DNA from: Arthrobacter sp. MYb227 | GTDB taxonomy: Bacteria; Actinomycetota; Actinomycetes; Actinomycetales; Micrococcaceae | Length of the DNA: 64,000 nt | Reading direction: 5' to 3' | Assembly (NCBI RefSeq): GCF_002975435.1 | Contig: NZ_PCPT01000006.1 | Coordinates: 1-64,000 of the forward strand | Notes under the pieces: model-generated | Told to the model about the DNA's origin: nothing | Database searches by the model: none | Seen by the model: only the letters and a program-made list of their open reading frames with translations | Position numbers and translations under genes: made by a program | Part shown: one piece after another, positions 1 through 7,862 of the stretch | Numbering within the stretch: position 1 is the first letter of the stretch | Layout of the letters: each line of letters opens with the position of its first letter

Positions 1-108
1 CTGCTGGCGAGCCAGCTCCGCGTCAATACGCTCGGCGATCTCCGGATCAAGCGTGGAAATATCCTGCGTCAGCGATGACTCGACGAGTGTGTTGTTCAGG
101 GCCGTCAT
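1..108 (-). CDS. glyA: Serine hydroxymethyltransferase, N-terminal fragment (runs off window)
   Basis: Only the first 36 codons are present; the rest lies beyond the left edge. The N-terminus carries LDPEIAERIDAELARQQ, which matches the opening of bacterial SHMTs, PLP enzymes converting glycine plus methylene-tetrahydrofolate to serine. An AAGGAG ribosome site lies 10 bases before the ATG at 108. The gene is divergent from a GntR regulator. In related actinobacteria such a pair often heads a sarcosine oxidase operon (known context, not visible here), which would suit the creatinase gene nearby because creatinase releases sarcosine. The family call rests on a short segment, so it is moderately sure. 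Confidence 0.7.
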   Translation of the reverse strand, partial: MTALNNTLVESSLTQDISTLDPEIAERIDAELARQQ

Positions 109-145
109 CCAGTGGTCACTCCTTGAAGTACAAGTTGTTTATGAT

Positions 146-155
146 TGATATATCA
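146..155. promoter_or_regulatory. Candidate GntR operator, palindrome TGATATATCA
   Basis: A perfect 10-base palindrome lies just downstream of the inferred glyA transcription start, in the gap between glyA and the divergent GntR gene. FCD-type GntR proteins usually bind short AT-rich palindromes of this kind. That this regulator binds here is inference. Confidence 0.4.
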
Positions 156-167
156 GAACTAGACGCA

Positions 168-196
168 ATGCTATGATGAGGATCACATGCTGTCAA
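168..196 (-). promoter_or_regulatory. Probable glyA promoter
   Basis: On the minus strand a perfect TTGACA -35 box (191-196) is followed after 17 bases by TAGCAT (168-173), a near-consensus sigma-70 type -10 element. Transcription would start about 161 and run into glyA. Confidence 0.6.
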
Positions 197-272
197 TGGT
201 CGGGTCAAAAGAAGACAAAACGATGAAGCAACTAAGATGTTTCCCGTAATTTCCTCGCTAAGGAGTCGTTAG

Positions 273-944
273 ATGAGCAATATTGCAGCGCCCGTAGAGC
301 TTGCCGACGCGCCAATTTCCCTGGCCGAGCAGGCCTACCGCGACATCCGCGACCGGTTGATCATGCTCGATATCCGTCCCGGGGAACCCATCAACGACGG
401 GGCACTGGCCCTGGAGCTCGGCGTGGGCCGGACCCCGGTGCGCGAGGCGCTCAAGCGCCTGGAGATCGACCACCTGGTGGTTTCATACCCGCGCCGCGGC
501 ACCTTTGCCACGATCGTTGACATCACCGAACTCGCGGACGTCTCCGAACTACGTCGATCGCTGGAGCCGCTGGCCGCCCGCAAGGCCGCGCTCAGTGCCC
601 CCGATGCGGACCGCGAAGCCCTGCGCGCGCTGGCCCGCGACATCGAGCGGCTCGGGGAGAAGAAGGTCGACAAGCGCGGGCTGATGCAGTACGACCTCAA
701 CGTCCACCGCCTCATCTACCGAGCTGCGGGAAACCCCCACCTCGAGGAAACCCTGATCCGCCTGGACAACCTGGCCACCCGCATCTGGTGCCTGGTGCTG
801 GACAAGGTACCCTCGGTCTCGGGGCACATCGAGGAACACGTGGACCTGCTCGACGCCATCGTGGCGGGGGAGGCCGAATCGGCCGAGGCCATGGCCCTGG
901 CGCACATTACCAGCTTCGAGCAGACGATCCGCGCCGTCCTGTAA
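273..944 (+). CDS. GntR family transcriptional regulator, FCD (FadR-like) subfamily
   Basis: A 223-residue DNA-binding regulator. The N-terminal winged helix (about residues 18-85) contains GRTPVREALKRLE, the GntR recognition-helix signature. The C-terminal all-helical FCD domain (about 90-218) keeps the usual metal/ligand positions: Asp and His in DLNVHRLIYRAAGNPHL, the His in GHIEEHVDLL, and the late His in ALAHI. These domains commonly bind carboxylates or amino acids. A TAAGGAG ribosome site sits about 7 bases before the ATG. It is divergent from glyA and separated by a promoter region holding a palindrome, so control of glyA and whatever follows it is the likely role (inference). Confidence 0.88.
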   Translation: MSNIAAPVELADAPISLAEQAYRDIRDRLIMLDIRPGEPINDGALALELGVGRTPVREALKRLEIDHLVVSYPRRGTFATIVDITELADVSELRRSLEPLAARKAALSAPDADREALRALARDIERLGEKKVDKRGLMQYDLNVHRLIYRAAGNPHLEETLIRLDNLATRIWCLVLDKVPSVSGHIEEHVDLLDAIVAGEAESAEAMALAHITSFEQTIRAVL

Positions 945-1050
945 GCGTGCCGAGGGAAGGCCGGGAGGAGCCTTGGCTTGCCGGGTGATCATCGCGGAAG
1001 GCCCGCAAGCCCCTTCAAGGGGTGAGTCCAGCGGAACCTATGATGAGTGG

Positions 1051-1872
1051 ATGCGGGAAAAACCGGACACGGCCAACTCTTCGAAGCGCGCCCCGATCTA
1101 TGTAGAGATTCTGGTTCGGGCGCCCATGGAGCGTGTGTGGAAGCTGACCCAGGACAGCGATCTGCACCCCAGATGGGATCTGCGGTTCTCCAAGATTGTG
1201 CCCTTGGGCCATGGCGAGGATGGTCCTGTCGACTTCCGCTACGAGTTCCACCTTCCGTTGTATGCCATCCACGGAACCGGGACCTCCTTGGTGCACCGGC
1301 ATCGAGCGGACGGGCAGGCAACCTCGGTGCTGAAGTTCGACACGGCCGATCCGCTGTCCCCGATCGGCCGAGGCTCCGGATATTGGCGATACATCCCCAC
1401 AAGGGACGGAATTCGTTTCATTACGGGCTACAACTACCGCCCCGGAATGGGGTTGGTCGGAAAAGCCCTGGACTCGAGCATCTTTCGCCCAGCGCTCGGG
1501 TGGGCGACCGCCCTGAGCTTTGACCGCCTGAGGCTCTGGGCTGAATCGGGTGTGGATCCCCGCACGGCGCGCAACCGGTGGTCCTTGGACGCGGGGGCGC
1601 GAACGGGAGGCATGCTGGCTGCCTGGCTTCTGCTACGCCGCGCCCGAATGACGTCAAGCAATGGTGTTGCCTTGGCCGGTGTGGCCGCGGCCCTTTCCGC
1701 ATTCACGGTTCTGTCCCATTGGACGGTTCCAAGGGCGCGCCGGTGCCTGCGGCGCGCACCCGATGCCCGAGCAGCTCGTGCACCATCAACCCTTGCCGGG
1801 CTGAAAACGAATGACGAACGTGGAGCCGGAGTCCGACCAATGGAAGGAGACGAAAATGGCTTCGATCTTTGA
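1051..1872 (+). CDS. SRPBCC-fold protein with C-terminal hydrophobic segments
   Basis: A 273-residue protein if read from the ATG at 1051; an upstream TTG at 973 is also in frame but has no better ribosome site. Residues from about 15 to 175 look like an SRPBCC/polyketide-cyclase fold: PIYVEILVRAPMERVW opens the domain, with conserved-looking W, D and R in HPRWDLRF. A hydrophobic, alanine-rich part follows (about 190-235) and could form one or two membrane segments, then an Arg-rich tail. The 3' end overlaps the next gene by 17 bases, indicating translational coupling with the DUF4166 gene. Ligand and function are unknown. Confidence 0.65.
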   Translation: MREKPDTANSSKRAPIYVEILVRAPMERVWKLTQDSDLHPRWDLRFSKIVPLGHGEDGPVDFRYEFHLPLYAIHGTGTSLVHRHRADGQATSVLKFDTADPLSPIGRGSGYWRYIPTRDGIRFITGYNYRPGMGLVGKALDSSIFRPALGWATALSFDRLRLWAESGVDPRTARNRWSLDAGARTGGMLAAWLLLRRARMTSSNGVALAGVAAALSAFTVLSHWTVPRARRCLRRAPDARAARAPSTLAGLKTNDERGAGVRPMEGDENGFDL

Positions 1873-2539
1873 GCTGGCGCTGGGACAGGACTTCGAGCGG
1901 TTGCACCCCATGCTCCAGAAACGCTTCGGCGTGGACGTGGAGGCGGGCTATGCGTGCGTTGGCCGAGGCATCTTTTCCGAGGTCAGGCGCGGTGCATGGT
2001 GGACCCTGCCGTTCCTGCACCTGGGCACCTACCGCAACATCCTGTTTCCCGGGCAGGGGAGGAACATCCCCTTCACCATCGAGAACCACCCCTACACCGA
2101 CGGGTTCGGCCGCCCGACCGTCACCTTCGTGCGGACCTTGGGACCGGCTCGCGCCAAGAAGAGCCGCTTCGATGCCACCATGGTGCACAGCCCTCGGCGC
2201 CGCGGAATCGTTGATTACCTCGGAACGCACCAGCACCTGGCCACAGACCTCAAGCTGGAGGTCCTGACCGATGGGTCGCTCCATCTTCAAACAGGCGACC
2301 TCCGCTTCTACGAGGGCCCCTTGGCATTCACTGTTCCTGCGATCTTCACCGGCACCGCTGATCTGTATGAAAGCTATGACGATGAACGCGGAGTGTTCAC
2401 CATTCAGTTGCAGGTGCGGAACCCTGTTTTTGGATTCCTCTTTGGGTACCGCGGCGAGTTCACCTGTACGTATCCGTCACTGGCTGACGCGGTTGCCCCA
2501 TCGGCCCTCAAGCCGTTGAGGGAAGAACTCCGTGAGTAG
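1856..2539 (+). CDS. DUF4166 domain-containing protein
   Basis: A 227-residue soluble protein. It resembles DUF4166: HPMLQKRFG near the start, a GRGIF segment, PFTIENHPYTDGFGRPTVTF in the middle, and the closing GYRGEFTC motif. In other bacteria DUF4166 domains occur alone or fused to NAD(P)-binding oxidoreductase domains; the biochemical role is unknown. The ATG at 1856 is preferred over an in-frame ATG at 1811 because AAGGAGA sits 6 bases upstream of it. It overlaps the SRPBCC gene, so the two are probably co-translated. Confidence 0.8.
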   Translation: MASIFELALGQDFERLHPMLQKRFGVDVEAGYACVGRGIFSEVRRGAWWTLPFLHLGTYRNILFPGQGRNIPFTIENHPYTDGFGRPTVTFVRTLGPARAKKSRFDATMVHSPRRRGIVDYLGTHQHLATDLKLEVLTDGSLHLQTGDLRFYEGPLAFTVPAIFTGTADLYESYDDERGVFTIQLQVRNPVFGFLFGYRGEFTCTYPSLADAVAPSALKPLREELRE

Positions 2540-2587
2540 CGGCTGACCGCTGGGAAAGGCTGCCGAAGGGGAGCCGTACGCGGGTCG

Positions 2588-4051
2588 CTACTGGTCCGTG
2601 ATGCGCTCGTGGAGTTCCTTGACGATGGCCTCATGCAGGGTCTTAAGCTGGTCGTTAGTCAAGCCCGACGGGTCGACAGTCCCGTTGCCGAGCCCTCCCT
2701 CGGGCAAATCGCCCGGGGCCGGTTCGGCGTCGGTGGAGCAGCGCAGCTTGTTGCCGGTGGCCGTGAGCAGGCAGGACGAGCCGTCGGCATTCAGCTGTAC
2801 ACGGTAGTTCACGTTCTGCTTCTGCCCGATGCTGGCGTGCCAGACCCCTTCGCCGCCCGGCACGATCTCCATGACGGCCATGCCGGTGGCCCAGTCGCTC
2901 AGGGAAGAATAATCGGCCTTGATCTTGTCCGCAGTGGCTGCATTCGACTGGCGCGGGCTGCGCAGAGAGTACAGTTTCGCGGAGGCACTCGTTCCCGCCG
3001 TCACCTGCGAGCTGTCGAGCACCGCCACGTGGTCGATGGTGCGCGAGGAAGCCCGCGAGGTGAACGGCGAGAAGAACCCGAACTTCGCCTCTCCGTGGTT
3101 CAGACTGAAATTCGAATGGCTTCCAAGGTTCGTGTCGTCTTCGTCCTTGGGCTCATCGGTGATGCCGGTGGACTTCAGGATGTTGGTGCTCCACCAGCCG
3201 CCGTTCAGCGTGGCCAGCGAGGCATTGATGCGGCGCGACTGGGAAATGGATACGGCCGGGCCGGGAAGCTGGCCGGAAGCGACCTCGGGCCTGTACTCCA
3301 GTTGGTCGGTGCTTCCGTCGTAGATGATGACGCCGGCCGGAACGTCGCTTGGCGCCAACCAGTTTTCGAGCTTTGTCACCGGGACAACGATTTTCGGGAT
3401 GCCGTTGTCGCAGTAGCCCCAGGTGTCCACATCCTTGGCGATTAAGCCGGTGTCGATGCGGGCAATGGCCCTGGTTAGGCTGTTGCCGAAGATCCCGTTC
3501 ATCCGCTTGTTGGCGTGCGGTGCGAAATCGCAACGCTCGCCGGTTGCCTGGCCGGTCAGCGCCAGTTTCTGCACGATCATGGTCTCGTAGCCCGGGCCCA
3601 GCCAGCCGCGGCGCTCTACCAGGGTCGAGTACACATTCTTCCCGGCCAGGTAGGTGGTGCCGGCGATATCTCCCACGGTGCCCGAGCTGTTGGATGATGC
3701 CTGCCGTTCGGCGACCAGGTAGGGTGCGCGCAGCCCGGTTTCCGGAAGAAGCTCTTCCTCGGCGGAAACCACCGCAACGGTGTCGCGCAGGTGCACGTTG
3801 GCGTTCCAACTGGCAGCCAACGCCAACGGCACGGCGATGATGGCAGCCAACACCCCGAGGCCTGCGATCCGACGCTTGCTGGCGAAGAAGCCAATCACTG
3901 CGACGAGAATCCCGGCAACCAGCAAAGTGAGGGCCAGGCCGCCGCCAAAAAAGAAGCCGGTGAAAACCCGTGCCCTGGTCAATGGGTCTAGCAATGGACT
4001 TGCCAAGACGGCAAGTAGGACCGCGCCGACGATGGCTAATGGCTTTTTCAC
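2588..4051 (-). CDS. Membrane-anchored protein of unknown function
   Basis: A 487-residue protein from the GTG at 4051, chosen because AAAAGGA lies about 10 bases upstream. An in-frame ATG further upstream (4171) would add a polar, unlikely leader. Three hydrophobic segments lie in the first 90 residues (about 3-20, 33-55, 63-83). A large hydrophilic domain follows with a few cysteines (ERCDF, GYCDN, SCLLT, LRCS), suggesting an extracytoplasmic part with disulfides. The tail is acidic and Pro/Gly-rich, then a short helix. I do not recognise the family. It is convergent with the DUF4166 gene and divergent from the transporter. Confidence 0.6.
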   Translation of the reverse strand: MKKPLAIVGAVLLAVLASPLLDPLTRARVFTGFFFGGGLALTLLVAGILVAVIGFFASKRRIAGLGVLAAIIAVPLALAASWNANVHLRDTVAVVSAEEELLPETGLRAPYLVAERQASSNSSGTVGDIAGTTYLAGKNVYSTLVERRGWLGPGYETMIVQKLALTGQATGERCDFAPHANKRMNGIFGNSLTRAIARIDTGLIAKDVDTWGYCDNGIPKIVVPVTKLENWLAPSDVPAGVIIYDGSTDQLEYRPEVASGQLPGPAVSISQSRRINASLATLNGGWWSTNILKSTGITDEPKDEDDTNLGSHSNFSLNHGEAKFGFFSPFTSRASSRTIDHVAVLDSSQVTAGTSASAKLYSLRSPRQSNAATADKIKADYSSLSDWATGMAVMEIVPGGEGVWHASIGQKQNVNYRVQLNADGSSCLLTATGNKLRCSTDAEPAPGDLPEGGLGNGTVDPSGLTNDQLKTLHEAIVKELHERITDQ

Positions 4052-4426
4052 GGGACAATATTCCTTTTGGCTATGGGTGATGAAACTCCAAGACATACTT
4101 TCACGGGCCGGTCCGGGATGTGAATCGATCGGTAATGAGTCGTTGCGGCGAGGGCTTGGGCTGATATGCACCCGGGCGGGTATCGAGCGCGGGCTCGCAT
4201 TGAAGTCTCGACCATGCTGCTGCCCCCCCGCAGAAGCCCGAACAATCCCGTTCTATCGGACATTGGCAAGAGCAGTTGGGGTCCAGGCGTTACTTCTTCC
4301 GGAGACGCGGTGTTCAACCCGGGAAGTCGGTGCCTTTCTTGCCCCTGTGGCACCACGGTGGTTTCCGACTGCTCCGCGAGGGGCAGGGCCAATGAGTGCC
4401 TCACCATGCTTCACCCACAAAACCCC
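4052..4426. other. Non-coding stretch upstream of the transporter promoter
   Basis: No convincing gene was found here. Open frames run through it, including an in-frame extension of the transporter, but they lack ribosome sites and family resemblance. No tRNA or known riboswitch pattern was recognised. The 3' end leads into the TTGACA promoter described separately. Confidence 0.4.
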
Positions 4427-4455
4427 TTGACAGTGACTCGGGACACAAATACAGT
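4427..4455 (+). promoter_or_regulatory. Consensus promoter for transporter-creatinase unit
   Basis: TTGACA (4427-4432), a 17-base spacer and TACAGT (4450-4455) match the vegetative sigma consensus. The predicted start, near 4462, falls within the TGCAAC repeat block. It lies about 50 bases upstream of the transporter ATG at 4511, which supports that start over longer readings. Confidence 0.7.
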
Positions 4456-4456
4456 C

Positions 4457-4484
4457 AATGCAACAGCGTTGCATTCATTGCAAC
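4457..4484. promoter_or_regulatory. Triple TGCAAC repeat, candidate operator
   Basis: AATGCAAC (4457-4464) and GTTGCATT (4468-4475) form a perfect 8-base inverted repeat with a 3-base spacer, followed by a third copy ATTGCAAC (4477-4484). The block covers the predicted transcription start, so a bound protein would repress. The IclR regulator downstream is one candidate (inference). Confidence 0.55.
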
Positions 4485-4510
4485 TCCCAAATATTCTGGT
4501 GGTATCCACA

Positions 4511-5911
4511 ATGACTCAGAGCAATAACATCTCGGCACGCCAAAGCACTGCCGCAAGTTCTGCCTCGAAAGCTTTCACCACAGATCCATCCATCGACCTT
4601 GGCCCAACGCTTAGCGGCCAGGAACGTCCCGACCCGGCGGGCATTGGCAAGAAGACCCGGCGAAAGGTTGTTGCCGCAAGCTTTATCGGTAACTTTGTGG
4701 AATGGTTTGACTATGCTGTCTACGGCTACCTTGCGGTCACCATCACAGCGGTTTTCTTCCCGGATTCCGATCCGACCACGGGGCTGATGCTGACCTTCGC
4801 TCTCTTCGCGGTTTCATTCTTCGTTCGCCCACTGGGAGGCTTCGTCTGGGGCCACATCGGAGACCGTGTCGGGCGTCGCGAAGCGCTATCTTGGTCGATC
4901 TTGATTATGTCCGCAGCAACCTTCTGCATCGCACTGATCCCGTCATACGACACCATTGGAATCTGGGCACCAATCCTCCTGTTGATCATTCGCGTGGTTC
5001 AGGGCTTCTCCGCTTCCGGTGAATATGCAGGAGCCTCGGCCTTCCTGGTGGAATACGCGCCGGCCAACCGCCGTGGACTCTATGCAGCAGTGGTTCCGGC
5101 TAGCACGGCCACAGGTTTGCTGCTTGGTTCACTGTTGGCGGCTCTACTTACGGGAGTGTTGGCCACCGAGGATATGCACTCGTGGGGCTGGCGCCTCCCC
5201 TTCCTGCTGGCAGCACCCATGGGCCTGATTGGCCGCTACATCAGAACCAAACTTGAAGATTCCCCGGTCTTCAAGGAGCTGGCCCAGGAAGACGAAGCTG
5301 TCAAGGCACCGGTTAGCTCGCTGTTCAAGAACCACTGGCGCCAGCTTGTCCAAGCCGTGGGCGCAGTTTTGCTCAATGCTGTGGGCTTCTATGTCATCCT
5401 CAGCTACATGCCGACCTATCTGTCCCAAGAGTTGGGGCTCGAGGAAACCGCTTCATACGTTGCCACGACCGTCGCTTTGACCACGTACATCGGTTTCATC
5501 TTCCTGACGGGGATGCTTTCGGACCGGATCGGACGCAAAAAGGTCCTGATGACCGCATCCATTGCATTTGTCCTCTTTACGGTTCCGGCATTCATGCTTC
5601 TGGAATCGGGCACGTTCGCCGTCGTGATCTTGGTCCAGATATTGCTTGGCGGAATGCTGGCACTCAATGACGGAACCTTGCCCAGCTACCTGGCCGAAAT
5701 GTTCCCCACCCGGGTCCGCTACTCAGGATTCGCCGTCTCTTTCAATCTCTCCAACGCGCTCTTCGGCGGCACCGCCCCGTTTGTGGCCACAGTGCTGATT
5801 GCCACCTCCGGCAACGTGATTGCGCCCGGCTGGTACCTCATGGCCGCAGCAGTCATCTCACTGGTGGCCGTCGCTTGCTCGGTGGAAACCAGCAAGAAAC
5901 CGCTGGCCTAG
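4511..5911 (+). CDS. MFS transporter, metabolite:H+ symporter (MHS) family
   Basis: A 466-residue inner-membrane transporter with about 12 hydrophobic segments. The polar N-terminus (about 50 residues) is followed by NFVEWFDYAVYGYLA, the hallmark of the MHS group (ProP, KgtP, ShiA). Further MFS signatures are GDRVGRREAL after TM2-3 and SDRIGRKKVL in the second half. The ATG at 4511 fits the promoter just upstream, though its ribosome site is weak. It is followed after 63 bases by creatinase on the same strand, so creatine or a related methylamine or betaine is the likely substrate (inference; substrate cannot be read from sequence). Confidence 0.82.
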   Translation: MTQSNNISARQSTAASSASKAFTTDPSIDLGPTLSGQERPDPAGIGKKTRRKVVAASFIGNFVEWFDYAVYGYLAVTITAVFFPDSDPTTGLMLTFALFAVSFFVRPLGGFVWGHIGDRVGRREALSWSILIMSAATFCIALIPSYDTIGIWAPILLLIIRVVQGFSASGEYAGASAFLVEYAPANRRGLYAAVVPASTATGLLLGSLLAALLTGVLATEDMHSWGWRLPFLLAAPMGLIGRYIRTKLEDSPVFKELAQEDEAVKAPVSSLFKNHWRQLVQAVGAVLLNAVGFYVILSYMPTYLSQELGLEETASYVATTVALTTYIGFIFLTGMLSDRIGRKKVLMTASIAFVLFTVPAFMLLESGTFAVVILVQILLGGMLALNDGTLPSYLAEMFPTRVRYSGFAVSFNLSNALFGGTAPFVATVLIATSGNVIAPGWYLMAAAVISLVAVACSVETSKKPLA

Positions 5912-5974
5912 GACCACCCCATTTCTTTCTTCCAACACAGCAACACCATTCGATCAACAATATTAGGAGTCACC

Positions 5975-7231
5975 ATGACCATTGCACCGGCCAACGCAAC
6001 CAATGTTTCCGAGCTAGAGCGCCTGAAGACCCTACACAACGGAGCCAAGCAGCAGCTCACCTTCTCCGACGCCGAGTTTGAGCGCCGTCTTGCGGGACTA
6101 CGCCAGATCATGGCCGCCAAAGACCTCGATGCGGTCATCCTGACCAGCTATCACGGGATCAAGTACTACTCCGATTTCCTCTACACCACCTTCGGCCGCA
6201 ACTACGCGCTGGTTGTCACAGCAGACAGCTCGACAACGATCACCGCGAACATCGATGCGGGCATGCCGTGGCGTACCAGCTACGGCGATAACATCGTTTA
6301 CACCGACTGGAAGCGCGACAACTTCTACTACGGACTGCAGGAAGCACTGAAGCGCAACGGCGTCAAGGCAGCCCGCCTCGGCGTCGAAGACGACGCCCTG
6401 CCGCTGCTGACCCGCCAATCCATCTCTGCCACCTTCGAGGGTGCCACCCTGGTGGATGTCTCGCAGGATGCCATGCGCCAGCGCATGATCAAGTCCGCCG
6501 AGGAAATCGAGGTCATCAAGCACGGTGCACGCATCGGTGACATCGGTGGCGAAGCCATCAAGGCAGCCATCCGCGAGGGCATCACCGAGTACGAGGTCGC
6601 ACTGATCGGCACCGAGGCCATGGTGCACGAAATCGCCAAGACCTTCCCGCACCGCGAGGTGCGCGACACCTGGGTCTGGTTCCAGTCCGGCATCAACACC
6701 GACGGCGCGCACAACTGGGCCACCACCCGCAAGCTTGAGCGCGGGGACATCCTCTCGCTGAATTGCTTCCCGATGACTTCGGGCTACTACACCGCCCTGG
6801 AGCGCACCTTGTTCCTCGGAGAGCCGGACGAGCGCTCCCTGCAGGTGTGGAACGCCAACGTCGAGGTGCACAAGCGCGGACTGGAACTCATCAAGCCCGG
6901 CGCCGTCTGCAAGGACATTGCCGCCGAGCTCAACGAGATCTTCATCGGCCACGGCCTGCTGCCCAACCGCACCTTCGGCTACGGCCACTCCTTCGGCGTC
7001 CTCTCGCACTACTACGGCCGCGAGGCGGGCCTGGAACTGCGCGAGGACATCGACACGGTGCTGGAGCCGGGCATGGTTGTCTCCATGGAACCAATGGTCA
7101 CCGTCCTGGACGGCGAGCCGGGTGCCGGCGGCTACCGCGAGCACGACATCCTGGTCATCGGCGAGGACGGCGGCGTGGAGAACATCACCAAGTTCGGCTT
7201 CGGCCCGGAAAACAACATCATCGACGCCTAA
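5975..7231 (+). CDS. Creatinase (creatine amidinohydrolase)
   Basis: A 418-residue cytosolic enzyme that hydrolyses creatine to sarcosine and urea. It has the N-terminal creatinase domain and the C-terminal pita-bread domain of the M24 family. It matches creatinases rather than Xaa-Pro peptidases: INTDGAHN holds His246, equivalent by a constant 14-residue offset to catalytic His232 of the Pseudomonas enzyme, and the same offset brings Glu276 (ALERT) and Glu372 (SMEP) into register with Glu262 and Glu358. The metal ligands of true M24 peptidases are absent. TAGGAG lies 7 bases before the ATG. Codon use is strongly G/C-ending, as in well-expressed genes. It is the key gene of this catabolic block. 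Confidence 0.92.
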   Translation: MTIAPANATNVSELERLKTLHNGAKQQLTFSDAEFERRLAGLRQIMAAKDLDAVILTSYHGIKYYSDFLYTTFGRNYALVVTADSSTTITANIDAGMPWRTSYGDNIVYTDWKRDNFYYGLQEALKRNGVKAARLGVEDDALPLLTRQSISATFEGATLVDVSQDAMRQRMIKSAEEIEVIKHGARIGDIGGEAIKAAIREGITEYEVALIGTEAMVHEIAKTFPHREVRDTWVWFQSGINTDGAHNWATTRKLERGDILSLNCFPMTSGYYTALERTLFLGEPDERSLQVWNANVEVHKRGLELIKPGAVCKDIAAELNEIFIGHGLLPNRTFGYGHSFGVLSHYYGREAGLELREDIDTVLEPGMVVSMEPMVTVLDGEPGAGGYREHDILVIGEDGGVENITKFGFGPENNIIDA

Positions 7232-7245
7232 CTGATCCCCGTAGC

Positions 7246-7286
7246 CTGGGGCGGTGGATTACCTCATGGGTGATCCACCGCCCCAG
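7246..7286 (+). terminator. Strong hairpin after creatinase
   Basis: A perfect 14-base inverted repeat (CTGGGGCGGTGGAT at 7246-7259, complement at 7273-7286) with a 13-base loop. No U-tract follows, so it may terminate weakly or stabilise the upstream mRNA end while letting some transcription reach the deaminase gene. Confidence 0.65.
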
Positions 7287-7322
7287 AGCATAAATTCTAG
7301 GATTATTGAGAGTACTGGAGCC

Positions 7323-7782
7323 ATGAAACTAAGCGAACAAGACCACAAAGGTTATGCCGCGGCACTGGCGCAAGCCCGCCAAGGCGCTGCCGAAAGTGGA
7401 GTACCCCTTGGCTCAAGTATTTTCGCATCGGGACTCTTGCTGGGCGAGGGACGCAACCGCAGAGTTCAAAATGGTGATCCGACGGCACATGCTGAAAATT
7501 GATGCACTTCGCAATGTCGGACGGCGTTCCAGCTATGCAGGGGCCACCCTGTATTCGACGCTGGCTCCCTGTGCCCTTTGTGCCGGCGCCGCGATCCAAT
7601 GTGGTATTCAACGGGTTGTGGTTGGGGAGAGTGAAAACTTTGCCGGGGAACTTCAATTACTCAAGGATCGTGGCATCGAAGTCGTGCTCATCGATGACCC
7701 GGAGGCCACTGCCCTGATGAAAAATTTCATCACGCAAAACTCGCAACTTTGGCATGAAGACATCGGCATTGAATCGCCGTGA
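7323..7782 (+). pseudogene. Yeast-type cytosine deaminase, interrupted by a +1 frameshift
   Basis: Two frames together encode one zinc-dependent deaminase of the Fcy1-like CDA family. The first (7323-7502) gives residues 1-59 ending at the catalytic motif HAE. The second resumes directly with IDALRNVGRR and carries the zinc site PCALC, then CGIQRVVVGE and a WHEDIG tail like yeast Fcy1. The break is in the run GAAAATTGA near 7494-7500: removing one A restores HAEIDALRN and one continuous frame of about 152 residues. This is either a true inactivating mutation or a homopolymer sequencing error. Beside creatinase, a role as creatinine deaminase is conceivable, since some cytosine deaminases act on creatinine, but this is inference. 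Confidence 0.8.
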
Positions 7783-7862
7783 TACCTCGGAAGCACAGCA
7801 AACCGGGGTACGGTTTTGCATAGACGCACGATCTTGTACCAACATTATTGGAGAGAACCCTC

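Noticed and set aside
2609-3445. Long plus-strand open frame opposite the unknown membrane protein
   Set aside because: It is the complement shadow of the GC-rich minus-strand gene, with Arg/Gly/Val-rich composition and no motif.
4310-4335. T-loop-like GTTCAACCC suggesting a tRNA
   Set aside because: No matching acceptor, D or anticodon stems could be drawn around it.
4166-4510. In-frame upstream extension of the MHS transporter (about 115 extra residues)
   Set aside because: It would run through the consensus promoter and the TGCAAC operator, lacks family similarity and begins without a ribosome site.
6098-7144. Long minus-strand open frame opposite creatinase
   Set aside because: Creatinase in the other direction keeps every active-site residue; the opposite frame is a codon-bias artefact.
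7246-7286. 14-base inverted repeat as a mobile-element end
   Set aside because: Single copy, no transposase, no target duplication; best read as an mRNA hairpin.
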